A DNA stretch of 43,895 bases, taken from JANYJJ01 sp038241115 (GTDB lineage: Bacteria; Pseudomonadota; Gammaproteobacteria; Burkholderiales; Burkholderiaceae_C). This document shows, piece after piece, positions 15,072 through 24,751 of the stretch (position 1 is the stretch's first letter; the number at the start of each line of letters is the position of its first letter). The stretch is taken from NCBI GenBank assembly GCA_038241115.1, contig JBBRGA010000009.1, positions 1 through 43,895 on the forward strand, given 5' to 3'. The notes under the pieces are model-generated. The model was not told the DNA's origin. It saw only the letters and a program-made list of their open reading frames with translations, and made no database searches. A program made the position numbers and the translations under genes.

Positions 15072-17960
15072 ATGACTGAAAAAACTCTTTTGCTGGTGGA
15101 CGGTTCCAGCTATTTGTACCGCGCATTTCATGCCTTGCCTGACCTGCGCGGCCCCGCCAATGTGCCCACAGGTGCGATCCACGGCATGGTGGCCATGATG
15201 AAGCGCCTGCGCGACCAGATCAGGGCCGAGCACGCGGTGTGCGTGTTCGATGCCAAGGGCCCGACCTTTCGCGACGCCTGGTACCCGCAATACAAAGCCA
15301 CGCGCTCGCCCATGCCGGACGATTTGCGCGCGCAAATCGAGCCCATTCACGAGGTCGTGAAACTGCTGGGCTGGCCCACGCTCACGGTTCCCGGCATTGA
15401 AGCTGACGATGCCATTGGCACCTTGGCCCGCGTCGCCACAGAGGCGGGTTTCAAGGTGGTGGTGTCTACCGGCGACAAAGACATGGCGCAGTTGGTGAAC
15501 GACCGCGTCAGCCTCATCAACACCATGAGCAACGAGCGGCTTGACGCTGCCGGCGTGATGGAAAAATTTGGCGTGCCGCCTGATCGGATCATTGACTACC
15601 TCACCCTCATGGGCGACACGGTGGACAACGTGCCCGGCGTTGAAAAAGTTGGGCCCAAGACTGCTGCCAAGTGGATTGCCGAGTACGGCTCACTGCAAGG
15701 CGTCATTGCCGCCGCGCCCACGATGAAGGGCGCCGTGGGCGAGCACTTGCGCAAAGCGCTGGACTGGTTGCCCATGGGCCAAAAGCTGGTGACCGTGGTG
15801 CTCGACTGCGACCTCAGTGGGCATGTGCCCAACTGGCCTTCGCTGGACGCGCTGGACTTGAAAGCCGTCGATCAAACCGCCTTGCTGGCTTTTTACGAGC
15901 GCTTCGGTTTCAAGTCGTGGAAGAAGGAACTGGAGGGCGTGCTGGGGGTTGCCGGATCAGTCACAACATCCACAGCAGCCGCAGCTGTCACAACAGCGTC
16001 CGTCATTCCCGCAGGCGGCAAAGCATCTGCCAACCTGGACATGTTTGGCGCGACTGAGGCACCTGCTGCATCCTTGCTCAGTGGTCATGAGCTTGGGCAG
16101 ACGCGTGAGCAGACGCAAGAGCAGACGCAAGAGCAGACGCTGCAAACCCAGCGTCCCACGCACTACGAAACCATCTTCACGTTCGATAGGCTCGATGCGT
16201 GGATCGAGAGGATTGAAGCGGCTGCACTGACCGCCATCGACACCGAAACCGATTCCCTGGACGCGATGCTGGCGCAGTTGGTGGGCATCTCGCTGAGCAC
16301 ACAAATCGGCGAGGCTGCCTACATCCCGTTGCGCCACACCTATGCCGATGCCCCTGATCAGTTGCCGGTGGACGAGGTGTTGCAACGCCTTCGCGGCTGG
16401 CTGGAAAACCCGAATGCCCCCAAGCTGGGCCAGAACATCAAGTACGACAGCCATGTGCTGCAAAACGCAGGCATCCACGTGCGCGGTTATGTGCACGACA
16501 CGATGCTGCAAAGCTATGTGATCGAGGCGCACAAGCCGCACAGTTTGGAAAGCCTGGCGCAGCGTCACCTCGGCCGCCAAGGCTTGAGTTACGAGGATTT
16601 GTGCGGCAAAGGCGCGCATCAAATTTCCATCGCGCAAGTTGACATCGCCAAGGTCGCGCAGTACGCCTGCGAAGACAGTGACATGACCTTGCATGTGCAC
16701 GCCACGCTGTGGCCGTTGATCGAAGCCGATGCGGGTTTGCGTTTTGTGTACGAGCACATCGAGATGCCCACCGCGACCGTGCTGCAACGCATAGAACGCA
16801 CCGGTGTGTTGATTGCGCCGGCCACGCTGGCCGCACAGAGCAAGCAGCTTGCGGAGCGCATGTTGGCGCTCGAGGCTGAGTCTTACGAACTGGCCGGCCA
16901 GCCGTTCAACATGGGCAGCCCCAAACAAGTGGGCGAGATTTTGTTCACCAAGCTGGGCTTGCCGGTAAAGAAAAAAACTGCCACCGGCGCACCCAGCACC
17001 GACGAAGAAGTGTTGGCCGAATTGGCCGCCGACTATCCGCTGCCAGCCAAGCTGCTGGAGAACCGCAGCTTGGCCAAACTCAAAGGCACGTACACCGACA
17101 AGTTGCCCCTGATGATCAACCCCGCCGACGGCCGCGTGCACACCAACTATGCGCAGGCCGTGGCAGTGACGGGCCGCTTGTCCAGCAACGACCCCAACCT
17201 GCAAAACATCCCCATCCGTACCGCCGAAGGCCGCCGCGTTCGGGAAGCTTTTATTGCACCGACCGGCTGCGTGATTTTGAGCGCCGACTATTCGCAAATT
17301 GAGCTGCGCATCATGGCGCACCTGAGTGACGACGTGGCGCTGCTGAAAGCCTTTACCGAAGGTGTGGACGTGCACCGCGCCACGGCGGCGGAAATTTTCG
17401 GAACTGAGGCTGCGGCCGTCACCAGCGAGCAACGCCGCTACGCCAAGGTGATCAATTTCGGCCTGATCTACGGCATGAGCGCCTTCGGTTTGGCTGGCAA
17501 TTTGGGCATAGAGCGTAGCGCCGCTGCTGCCTACATCGAGCGCTACTTTGCGCGTTATCCCGGTGTGAAGCGCTACATGGACGACACCCGGGCCAGCGCG
17601 AAAGACAAGGGCTACGTGGAGACAGTTTTTGGTCGACGCCTGTGGCTGCCCGAGATCAACAGCCCCAACGGCCCGCGCCGCGCCGGGGCCGAGCGTGCTG
17701 CCATCAACGCGCCCATGCAAGGTACCGCGGCCGACCTCATCAAGCTGGCCATGATTGCCGTGCAAGCTGTTTTGGACCAGCAAGCACGTGGCACCCGCAT
17801 GGTGATGCAGGTGCACGACGAGCTGGTTTTCGAGGTGCCAGAAGCCGAGCTGGCCTGGGCCAGGCTGGAGGTGCCGCGCATCATGGCTTCGGTGGCGTCA
17901 CTCAAAGTGCCGCTGCTTGCTGAAGTAGGCGTCGGGCCGAATTGGGACAAGGCGCATTGA
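15072..17960 (+). CDS. polA: DNA polymerase I
   Basis: The 962-residue product has all three PolA domains. The 5'-3' exonuclease (about 1-295) starts LLLVDGSSYLYRAFHALP. The 3'-5' exonuclease looks active: D390 and E392 are in AIDTETDSLD. The polymerase has motif A in SADYSQIELR (D739), the O-helix RRYAKVINFGLIYGM, and motif C in MQVHDELVFE (D916). Length exceeds E. coli PolA (928) by 34. The excess sits mainly in a low-complexity linker of about 70 residues between the nuclease domains, part of which (342-357) is four 12-bp repeats reading REQT/QEQT. Role: Okazaki fragment processing and repair synthesis. Confidence 0.97.
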   Translation: MTEKTLLLVDGSSYLYRAFHALPDLRGPANVPTGAIHGMVAMMKRLRDQIRAEHAVCVFDAKGPTFRDAWYPQYKATRSPMPDDLRAQIEPIHEVVKLLGWPTLTVPGIEADDAIGTLARVATEAGFKVVVSTGDKDMAQLVNDRVSLINTMSNERLDAAGVMEKFGVPPDRIIDYLTLMGDTVDNVPGVEKVGPKTAAKWIAEYGSLQGVIAAAPTMKGAVGEHLRKALDWLPMGQKLVTVVLDCDLSGHVPNWPSLDALDLKAVDQTALLAFYERFGFKSWKKELEGVLGVAGSVTTSTAAAAVTTASVIPAGGKASANLDMFGATEAPAASLLSGHELGQTREQTQEQTQEQTLQTQRPTHYETIFTFDRLDAWIERIEAAALTAIDTETDSLDAMLAQLVGISLSTQIGEAAYIPLRHTYADAPDQLPVDEVLQRLRGWLENPNAPKLGQNIKYDSHVLQNAGIHVRGYVHDTMLQSYVIEAHKPHSLESLAQRHLGRQGLSYEDLCGKGAHQISIAQVDIAKVAQYACEDSDMTLHVHATLWPLIEADAGLRFVYEHIEMPTATVLQRIERTGVLIAPATLAAQSKQLAERMLALEAESYELAGQPFNMGSPKQVGEILFTKLGLPVKKKTATGAPSTDEEVLAELAADYPLPAKLLENRSLAKLKGTYTDKLPLMINPADGRVHTNYAQAVAVTGRLSSNDPNLQNIPIRTAEGRRVREAFIAPTGCVILSADYSQIELRIMAHLSDDVALLKAFTEGVDVHRATAAEIFGTEAAAVTSEQRRYAKVINFGLIYGMSAFGLAGNLGIERSAAAAYIERYFARYPGVKRYMDDTRASAKDKGYVETVFGRRLWLPEINSPNGPRRAGAERAAINAPMQGTAADLIKLAMIAVQAVLDQQARGTRMVMQVHDELVFEVPEAELAWARLEVPRIMASVASLKVPLLAEVGVGPNWDKAH
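16095..16142 (+). repeat. 12-bp coding tandem repeat in the polA linker
   Basis: Four units of GAGCAGACGCAA or one- to two-base variants occupy 16095-16106, 16107-16118, 16119-16130 and 16131-16142. Two central copies are identical. They encode a Gln/Glu/Thr-rich linker. Confidence 0.9.
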
Positions 17961-18075
17961 GGCCACACGCTGGCCGTCGGTACTTGTCCGGCCTCATGAC
18001 TCGGGGTTCAGCAGGTAAAGTTGATTTGGGCCTGCAGTCGCAGCTCAAACCCTCAGCATCCAAGAACAGTGCCCC

Positions 18076-19749
18076 ATGAAAAGTGACATCGAGATTGCCC
18101 AAGCCGCGAGCCTTCGCCGCATCACCCCATTGGCGTACGAACGCTACGGCATCCCCGATGACCACCTCTCGCCTTACGGTCACTACAAAGCCAAACTGTC
18201 GCTGGACTACGCCAACTCGCTGCGCGCGCAGCCCGAGGGCAAGCTGATATTGGTCACCGCCATTTCGCCCACACCGGCCGGTGAAGGCAAAACCACCACC
18301 ACCGTGGGCTTGGGCGACGCGCTCAATCACATCGGCAAAAAAGCCATTATTTGTTTGCGTGAGCCGTCGCTCGGGCCGGTGTTCGGCATGAAGGGCGGGG
18401 CGGCTGGCGGCGGCATGGCGCAAGTGGTGCCCATGGAAGACATCAACCTGCACTTCACCGGTGATTTTTCGGCCATCGCACTTGCGCACAACCTGCTGTC
18501 CGCCCTGATCGACAACCACATTCACCACGGCAACGCCCTCGGATTCGATGTGCGCCGGATCACCTGGAAGCGGGTGATGGACATGAACGACCGCGCGCTG
18601 CGCGACCTGACCGTGGCCTTGGGTGGCCCCGCCAACGGTTACCCGCGCGAAGACGGTTTCGACATCGTGGTGGCCTCTGAGGTGATGGCTATTTTTTGCT
18701 TGGCCACCAGCCTGGCCGACCTGAAGCAGCGTTTGGCCAACATCGTGGTGGGACATACCTCTGCGCTGCAACCCATACGCGCCAGCGACCTGAAAGCCCA
18801 CGGCGCGATGGCCGCGCTGTTGAAAGACGCATTGGCACCGAATGTGGTCCAGACGCTGGAGAACAACCTGGCCTTTATCCACGGCGGCCCGTTTGCCAAC
18901 ATCGCCCACGGTTGCAACACCGTGCTGGCCACCGCCACGGCCTTGAAACTGGCCGACTACGTGGTCACCGAAGCCGGGTTTGGGGCCGACTTGGGGGCCG
19001 AAAAGTTCATCGACATCAAGTGCCGCAAATCGGGCCTGCGACCGTCGGCGGTGGTCTTGGTGGCCACGGTGCGCGCGTTGAAGTACCACGGCGGTGTCGA
19101 GGTCAAAAATGCGGGCGTGGAAAACCTCGATGCCCTGCAAAAAGGCCTGGTAAATTTGGAACGCCACATCCGCAATGTGCGCGAGCATTACGGCTTGCCG
19201 TGCGTGGTGGCGATCAACCACCGCACCGAAGACACGCCCGCCGAGATCGAGCTTCTCAAACGGGCAACTTCCGCGTTGGGTGTGGAAGTGGTGCTGGCCC
19301 GCCACTGGGCCGAAGGCGGCGCGGGCGCCGCCGACTTGGCGCGCGCCGTGGTGGCCTTGTGTGAGCAACCGAGCCAGATGCGTTTTGTCTACGAAGACGC
19401 CGACACGCTGTGGCAAAAAGTAGGCAAAGTCGCCAGCTCGATTTACGGTGCCAGCGAAGTCACGGCTGATGCCAAGGTGCGGGCGCAAATTGACGCGCTG
19501 CAGGCCCAGGGCTACGGGCACTACCCGGTGTGCATCGCCAAAACCCAGTACTCCTTTTCCACCGACCCCAAACTGCGCGGTGCCCCCAACGGCCACGTGC
19601 TCAACATCCGCGAAGTACGTTTGGCAGCAGGTGCCGAGTTTGTGGTCATGGTTTGCGGCGACGTCATGACCATGCCGGGTCTTCCCAAAGAACCCGCGGC
19701 GCACGCGATAGATGTGGACGCCCACGGGAAGATCAGCGGCTTGTTTTAA
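18076..19749 (+). CDS. fhs: Formate-tetrahydrofolate ligase
   Basis: The 557-residue product matches the usual FTHFS length. The ATP-binding P-loop PTPAGEGKTT is at 65-74, followed by family-specific REPSLGPVFGMKGGAAGGG and DINLHFTGDFSAI. The enzyme makes 10-formyl-THF from formate, ATP and THF, feeding purine and formyl-Met pools or disposing of formate. It is 115 bp downstream of polA on the same strand, and no terminator is seen between them. The 242-bp region to the convergent patatin gene holds only a weak 7-bp inverted pair (CGAAAAC at 19869-19875 and GTTTTCG at 19886-19892). Confidence 0.97.
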   Translation: MKSDIEIAQAASLRRITPLAYERYGIPDDHLSPYGHYKAKLSLDYANSLRAQPEGKLILVTAISPTPAGEGKTTTTVGLGDALNHIGKKAIICLREPSLGPVFGMKGGAAGGGMAQVVPMEDINLHFTGDFSAIALAHNLLSALIDNHIHHGNALGFDVRRITWKRVMDMNDRALRDLTVALGGPANGYPREDGFDIVVASEVMAIFCLATSLADLKQRLANIVVGHTSALQPIRASDLKAHGAMAALLKDALAPNVVQTLENNLAFIHGGPFANIAHGCNTVLATATALKLADYVVTEAGFGADLGAEKFIDIKCRKSGLRPSAVVLVATVRALKYHGGVEVKNAGVENLDALQKGLVNLERHIRNVREHYGLPCVVAINHRTEDTPAEIELLKRATSALGVEVVLARHWAEGGAGAADLARAVVALCEQPSQMRFVYEDADTLWQKVGKVASSIYGASEVTADAKVRAQIDALQAQGYGHYPVCIAKTQYSFSTDPKLRGAPNGHVLNIREVRLAAGAEFVVMVCGDVMTMPGLPKEPAAHAIDVDAHGKISGLF

Positions 19750-19991
19750 CAGGATGAATTTGGCGGCGCAAATGTTCGCGGGCGATGGCAACACTCAAGT
19801 TATCCGGCAGCCGGGCAGTCACTCAAAAAGCGCCGGCGCGGTCGCGGCGGGCGGCAACTTAAGTAAAAGCGAAAACTCAAAAGTGGGTTTTCGTGACCTC
19901 GGTCAGCGCGGGGAGCGGGTTCACTCGCTCACAGAGTAAACGGGACCCACCCTTTCGACACCGCCTTTGCGCCAAGTCATGCCGTCGCCCG

Positions 19992-20858
19992 TCAAGCCAC
20001 TGCCAGCTGTGGCCGCTGCGTCAGCAGCGCAAAAATCTCTGGCAGCCGCGCCTCGGTGGCACGGCGCCCGGCGTCTACCAAGTAGGGCATGGCCTCGGTG
20101 TCAAACAGCCCGACGCGTCGTTCCAACGCCGGCATCAGCGTGATCAGCCGCTGCCCCTTTGAGGTGGCCGCTGCAAGTCGGGCCTCGACGAGGTTGTTGG
20201 TCATTGCCGAAGTGATCTGCGCCAGCATCCGCGTCGGACGGTCGACGCGGTGCGGCATCGGCGACGCGAAGCCCAACGCCAGCACGCTGTGCGCGTCGCT
20301 GGCCGCACTCACCGGCAGCGGGTCCGCCACAAAGCCGTCGATCAGGCGCTTGCCGTCGATCTTGACCGCGGCGAACATGAAGGGCAGGGCCACCGCCGCG
20401 CGCAACGCCTCGACCACGCTGCCACGTTGCAGCACCACCGATGAGCCGGTCGCCACGTCGACCGTCGTCACGCGCAGCGAAATGCGCAGGTCTTCCAGAC
20501 GCACGTCCCCGAAGGCCTGATCGAGCCGCGCCACCACCGGGCGATCGTCGCGCAGCGCAAAGTCGGCGTTGAAGCCGCACAGCCGCGGCCACAGCATTTG
20601 CGGGATGGCCGCCCAGCGCCGTTTGCGGGTGATTTCGGCCGACCACAACGTGGTCGCAATGCGCACGGCCTCGGTCGCGTTGTGGCCGGCCGCTATCAGC
20701 GCGCCGAACATGGCTCCGGCGCTGCAACCGACGATCAGGTCGGGCACCAGGCCCTCGCGCGCCAGCACTTCGGCCATGCCGAGCGCGGCAATGCTGCGAA
20801 CGCCGCCGCTGCCAAGAACCAAGGCGAAGTGGGGGGCGGTGGAGGTGGAGTGGCTCAT
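19992..20858 (-). CDS. Patatin-like phospholipase family protein
   Basis: This 288-residue protein has the patatin fold signatures: an oxyanion glycine loop GSGGVRS (16-22), nucleophile elbow GCSAG with S46, and the catalytic Asp in the DG dyad at D174-G175 (RLIDGFVADP). These serine hydrolases act on phospholipids or lysophospholipids. No signal peptide is seen, so it is probably cytoplasmic or membrane-associated; RssA/YchK-like relatives are the closest type. Its start overlaps the GNAT stop by 4 bp, indicating coupling. It is the last gene of a minus-strand run that begins with the ECF sigma factor. Confidence 0.9.
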   Translation of the reverse strand: MSHSTSTAPHFALVLGSGGVRSIAALGMAEVLAREGLVPDLIVGCSAGAMFGALIAAGHNATEAVRIATTLWSAEITRKRRWAAIPQMLWPRLCGFNADFALRDDRPVVARLDQAFGDVRLEDLRISLRVTTVDVATGSSVVLQRGSVVEALRAAVALPFMFAAVKIDGKRLIDGFVADPLPVSAASDAHSVLALGFASPMPHRVDRPTRMLAQITSAMTNNLVEARLAAATSKGQRLITLMPALERRVGLFDTEAMPYLVDAGRRATEARLPEIFALLTQRPQLAVA

Positions 20859-21589
20859 CGGGTGATCCAGTTCTGGAGTTGCTGGAGCGCGGTGCGGCGC
20901 ACCGGGTCAGTCACCGAGCGCGCTGAAGAACCCGGCAACGCGGGGTCGGGAACACCGAGTCGCTCTTGCACCTGGACAAGCCGGTCGTCTTCTGGGTCGG
21001 GCGTGCAACACAGGCCGCAGCAGCGCATCAACGCCAGCATGGGCAGGTTGCTGCTGAGCACCTCGCCGTGCAGCCAGCGCAGGCCGGCTGTCTGCGCCGA
21101 GTTGCGCAGCGCGGCCATGGCCCAGCCCCCCAGCCCGCGTCGCTGCCAGCGCTCGTCGACCATGAGGGCAAATTCAGCGCCGCTTGCGCCATCGGCGTTG
21201 GCGTCGCCACCCGCGTCGATGCAGTAGCGGGCGTCGGCGACCGCGCGTTCGGCGCCGCGCTCAAACGCCGTCACGACGAACGCCACTTCACGTTGTGGGT
21301 CGATGCAGCACATCCGCCGCACCTCATCGGCCGAGATTTGAACCGCCCCGTGGAAGCGGTTGCGCCTTCCGGCCGGCGAGAGCCCGGCGATCAGCTTGGC
21401 GATCAGTTCACCGTCCTGCGGCTGCACCGGGCGCAGCGTCATTCGGACGCCGCCGCGCAGCATGCGCACGTCGACGCTCGCGGTCGGGATCGGGGGCGCG
21501 GTCGGAGTCGCGGTCGGGCAACGCTGCGTCAGACAGCGCCCCACCGGCGGCGCTGCTGCAGAGGCAAAGTGCAAGAAGTGGCTGTTCAT
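20855..21589 (-). CDS. GNAT-family N-acetyltransferase
   Basis: The 244-residue product contains a GNAT domain from about residue 50 (MTLRPVQPQDGELIAKLIAGLS) with the acetyl-CoA-binding turn RWQRRGLGGWAMAAL. Substrate is unknown. The N-terminal 45 residues are Pro/Thr-rich and encoded in part by 12-bp repeats; an alternative start at the Met of VDVRML or VRMTL would remove them. A C-terminal tail of about 50 residues is unrelated to the fold. It overlaps the patatin gene (ATGA) and lies 88 bp after the kinase gene in the same orientation. Confidence 0.82.
   Translation of the reverse strand: MNSHFLHFASAAAPPVGRCLTQRCPTATPTAPPIPTASVDVRMLRGGVRMTLRPVQPQDGELIAKLIAGLSPAGRRNRFHGAVQISADEVRRMCCIDPQREVAFVVTAFERGAERAVADARYCIDAGGDANADGASGAEFALMVDERWQRRGLGGWAMAALRNSAQTAGLRWLHGEVLSSNLPMLALMRCCGLCCTPDPEDDRLVQVQERLGVPDPALPGSSARSVTDPVRRTALQQLQNWITR
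21478..21521. repeat. 12-bp-type tandem repeat in the GNAT N-terminus
   Basis: Copies of CGCGGTCGGGAT, CGCGGTCGGAGT and CGCGGTCGGGCA are spaced in 12-bp steps with one 6-bp slip. They encode a PTAT/PTAP-like segment of the acetyltransferase N-terminus. Confidence 0.65.
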
Positions 21590-21677
21590 GCGAGGCTCCC
21601 TGAGGTGGGCTGCTCGATTCGAGCGGCCCTACAAAGGACATCGCAAACGGCGGACGCAACCCGCCATGCAGGGTCAA

Positions 21678-24600
21678 CTATTTTCGAAATGGACCCGAAC
21701 TGTCCGTCGCAGTCGGACGCTTTGCCTGCCAGCGGTTCAGCTGGGTTCGCAGTGGCGCGCCGGGCCCCAGGTCGGTGGGAATTTGCGTGAAGGCCTGTTG
21801 CCACAAGCCACTGGCCGCCGCAAAGCTGCCACGGGCATCGGCCAGTCTGGCGCGCAACATCAACTGCTGGGTTTGGGTCAGCGGCAGCTTGCCGGTCAGG
21901 TCCTTTTCGCGCAAGAGTTGATCCACCCGCGCCAGCCGCGACTCGGCTGCTGCGAAGGCGCCTGCGCGGATGTCCCAATCTGCGCGCAACAGCGCGCCTT
22001 CCATCCACCTGATGGAGTTGGGCGGATCTGCATCGCTGCCCGCCAACAGGCTGGCAAATATGGCGGCCACCGCGGCCTGGTCGTTTTGCGCATCGGCCAG
22101 TGCCAAGGCCGTGTGAGCATGTCGGTTCCAACTGGACTGGCCGGGCAGGCTTTTGTTGGCGCGCCGAATCGAAGCCGCTTCTTGCATCAGCGCTGCCGCC
22201 TCGGGCAAGCGCTGCTGCGCGATCAAGGCATTGGCCAGGTCTTCGCGCAGCTCGGCTGACATCAAGGTGCCAGCACGGCGTTGGTCACGCAGGGCGATGG
22301 CGCGTCTGGCCATCGCTTCAGCCTGCTGCAGTTGGCCCAGCACCAGCAATTCACGGCTCATCTCGACCAGCACCATCGGCAGCGTGAACAGATCGGGCTG
22401 TGAGGCCGCCTCGAGGCTTGCAAGGTTGGCGGTTTGCTCGGCCAAGGCGTCGGTAGGGCGTTCTTGGGTAGCCAGCACTCGGCCCAGGCGCAGGCGGGTC
22501 TGGTGCGTGTCCAGGTGCTGCGCGCCGTGGATGCGCAGGCTCTCAGTCAGGGCCGTGCGCAGCGTCGCTTCGGCGGCCTTGGGCTGCATCAAACTGGACT
22601 GTGCTTCGGCCAGCATCACACGCACGCGAAGCAGGTCAAAGCTCGGTTCGGTCGCCTCACTTTCGCCCACGCGCAGCGCCTCGCTGAAACGTTCTATCGC
22701 CAGTGCCTGGTCGCCGCTCGCCTTGGCGGTGCTGCCTGCCACCGTGAGGGTCTGCCACAGGTTCATGGCGTCGCTCAGGGCGCGTGCGTCTGCGACGGCA
22801 CGCTGGGCGTACGACTCGGCCAGCGCCTGGTCGCCGCTTTGGTGCAGTTGCGCCAGTTCGGTGTACAGCTTGGCAGTTGCCGTGCTGGGGCGCTGCGGCA
22901 GGCGCTGGGCAATCGTCAGGCCTTGTGCCAGCACCTGCTGGCGTTCGTCGAGGCCATCGGCGTGGTTCAGCAGTCGGGCCAGCTCGACCAGTTGCAGCAG
23001 GTGCTGCTGGCTGTTCACACCAAACAAGCGCGCGGCCGAGTCCACGCTGCGGCGGGCAAACGTCAGGCTTGGTTCCAGCAGGCCCAGTTCGTCGTACAAC
23101 TCGCGCAGTGACTGTGTGATCTCGGCTTGCGCTTCGGGCTGTTGGGCCAGCGCCGCGTCCAACCGTGCAGCGCCAATGTCCAGCAACTCCCGCGCAGTCA
23201 CCAGGCGCGCTTTTTGGGGGTCACTTTGGCGCGCCGAACTGGTGCGAAAAATGTCGAGCAAAAACCCCTGCACTGCATTGGCTCGTGCGGCTTGCGCGCG
23301 GGCGGTTTGGGCCTGCCACAGCGCAACGCCGGTGCCCGACACCAGAGCCGCCGCGGCCAGCACGCCCGACGCCACAGGAACGCGGTGGCGCCGAACAAAT
23401 TTGCGGGTGCGGTAGCCCAAGGTGTCGGCATGCGCAGCGACGGGTTCATGACGCAAATAGCGGCGCACATCGTCGGCCAGCGCTTGTGCCGTGCGGTAAC
23501 GGCGCGTCGGCTCTTCGGCCAAGGCACGCGCCACGATCTGGTCGATATCGCCTTCGCACTGGCGCGCCAGGCGCTCGGGGGTGCTGTCGCGTTGTGCGGC
23601 GCGCTTTTTGGCGTCTTGCCCGTCGCGGCACAGGCGGCTGGGGCGCTGTACGGTGGCCAGTGCGGCGGCTCGCATCCAATCGGTGAAAGCGCTTTTCCAG
23701 TCCAGCCCGCTGACGTGCCGACCGGTCAAAAGCAGGCACAACAGCACGCCCAGGCTCCAGACGTCGGTGGCGGTGGTGACGGGTTCGCCGCGCACTTGCT
23801 CTGGCGCGGCCCAGGCGGGTGTGAAGGCGCGCTGGCCGGTGCGTGTGGGCTCGGCGCTGGTGTCAGGATTTGCGTCGCCCGCGGTGTCACTCTTTGCGTC
23901 AGCCCGCGCGCTGCCACCGTCCAGCGATTCCACTTCGAGCAGCTTGGCAATACCGAAGTCCAGCAGCTTCACCTGCCCGTCGTCGGTGACCATCACGTTG
24001 CCGGGTTTCAGATCGCGGTGCACCACCAACTGCACATGCGCGGCTGCCACGGCTTCGGCGACGTCGGCAAACAGCGCCAACCGGGCCTCGATGGGCAGTT
24101 GGCGCGTGTCGCACCACTGGTCGATAGGTTGGCCCCGCACCAACTCCAGCACCAGGTAGGGCTGGCCCCCGCCGCCTTGGCTGTCAGCCCATCCGGCGGC
24201 CACCCCGGCGTCCAGCAGCCGCGCAATGTGCGGGTGCTGCAAGCGCGCCAGGATGCGGCCCTCGCGCTCGAAACGCTGGCTGGCCTGCGTGCCGGGTGCG
24301 TTTGAGAACAAACGCCCGTGCATGAGCTTGATGGCCGATTGACCGTCGTGCCGACCGTCGCTGCGCCGCGCCAGCCAAACGCTGGCCATGCCGCCTTCGC
24401 CCAGCGGCGCCTCGATGGTCCAGGCTCCTATGCGTTGGCCCACACCGGCGGCCGGGCTCGAGCCCGCGTTTGAACTTTGGCTCGCAGAGGAGTCTGACGG
24501 CCGGGCCATGGTGCGCAAGTAGTCTTGTTGTAGCGCCGCTTCATGCTGTTGAAGCAGGGCGCGCAAGGCCAGGGCATCGTCAAGCGACAAGTCCTGTTGC

Positions 24601-24689
24601 GCGGCCAGCCACGACTCGCGCTCTGCGGCCGGCAAGTCGAGCACACGGTCGAGCAGGGGACTCAGGCGGGTCCATGTTTCGGGGGTCAT
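21678..24689 (-). CDS. Membrane Ser/Thr protein kinase with a C-terminal TPR-like region
   Basis: The 1003-residue protein has a Hanks-type kinase domain (about 90-415) with an intact active site: glycine loop LGEGGMASVW (96-105), K121 in AIKLM, catalytic D226 in HRDLKPGNV, DFG at 244-246 and APEQ at 295-298. A low-complexity insert (about 255-285) follows DFG in the activation loop. The juxtamembrane sequence YRTRKFVRRHR precedes one transmembrane helix (about 438-459). The remaining 540 residues are alpha-helical TPR-like repeats, probably periplasmic and sensing or scaffolding. The gene lies 62 bp after the ECF sigma factor on the same strand; kinases of this build are known partners of STK-linked ECF groups such as ECF43. 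Confidence 0.92.
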   Translation of the reverse strand: MTPETWTRLSPLLDRVLDLPAAERESWLAAQQDLSLDDALALRALLQQHEAALQQDYLRTMARPSDSSASQSSNAGSSPAAGVGQRIGAWTIEAPLGEGGMASVWLARRSDGRHDGQSAIKLMHGRLFSNAPGTQASQRFEREGRILARLQHPHIARLLDAGVAAGWADSQGGGGQPYLVLELVRGQPIDQWCDTRQLPIEARLALFADVAEAVAAAHVQLVVHRDLKPGNVMVTDDGQVKLLDFGIAKLLEVESLDGGSARADAKSDTAGDANPDTSAEPTRTGQRAFTPAWAAPEQVRGEPVTTATDVWSLGVLLCLLLTGRHVSGLDWKSAFTDWMRAAALATVQRPSRLCRDGQDAKKRAAQRDSTPERLARQCEGDIDQIVARALAEEPTRRYRTAQALADDVRRYLRHEPVAAHADTLGYRTRKFVRRHRVPVASGVLAAAALVSGTGVALWQAQTARAQAARANAVQGFLLDIFRTSSARQSDPQKARLVTARELLDIGAARLDAALAQQPEAQAEITQSLRELYDELGLLEPSLTFARRSVDSAARLFGVNSQQHLLQLVELARLLNHADGLDERQQVLAQGLTIAQRLPQRPSTATAKLYTELAQLHQSGDQALAESYAQRAVADARALSDAMNLWQTLTVAGSTAKASGDQALAIERFSEALRVGESEATEPSFDLLRVRVMLAEAQSSLMQPKAAEATLRTALTESLRIHGAQHLDTHQTRLRLGRVLATQERPTDALAEQTANLASLEAASQPDLFTLPMVLVEMSRELLVLGQLQQAEAMARRAIALRDQRRAGTLMSAELREDLANALIAQQRLPEAAALMQEAASIRRANKSLPGQSSWNRHAHTALALADAQNDQAAVAAIFASLLAGSDADPPNSIRWMEGALLRADWDIRAGAFAAAESRLARVDQLLREKDLTGKLPLTQTQQLMLRARLADARGSFAAASGLWQQAFTQIPTDLGPGAPLRTQLNRWQAKRPTATDSSGPFRK

Positions 24690-24751
24690 GGTGCTGACAT
24701 CGTGAAGCGCCAGTCAAACACGACACGTCTCATGGCCTGGGTCACGCGGCC

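Noticed and set aside
15957..17816. 619-codon minus-strand frame opposite polA
   Set aside because: It is a shadow of the conserved polymerase gene; the translation has no family sequence.
17902..19794. 630-codon minus-strand frame opposite fhs
   Set aside because: Entirely antisense to an intact formate-THF ligase; His/Gln-rich shadow composition.
19750..19991. Terminator between fhs and the patatin gene
   Set aside because: The best inverted pair is 7 bp and AT-rich with a 10-nt loop and no following T-run, so I did not list it as a feature.
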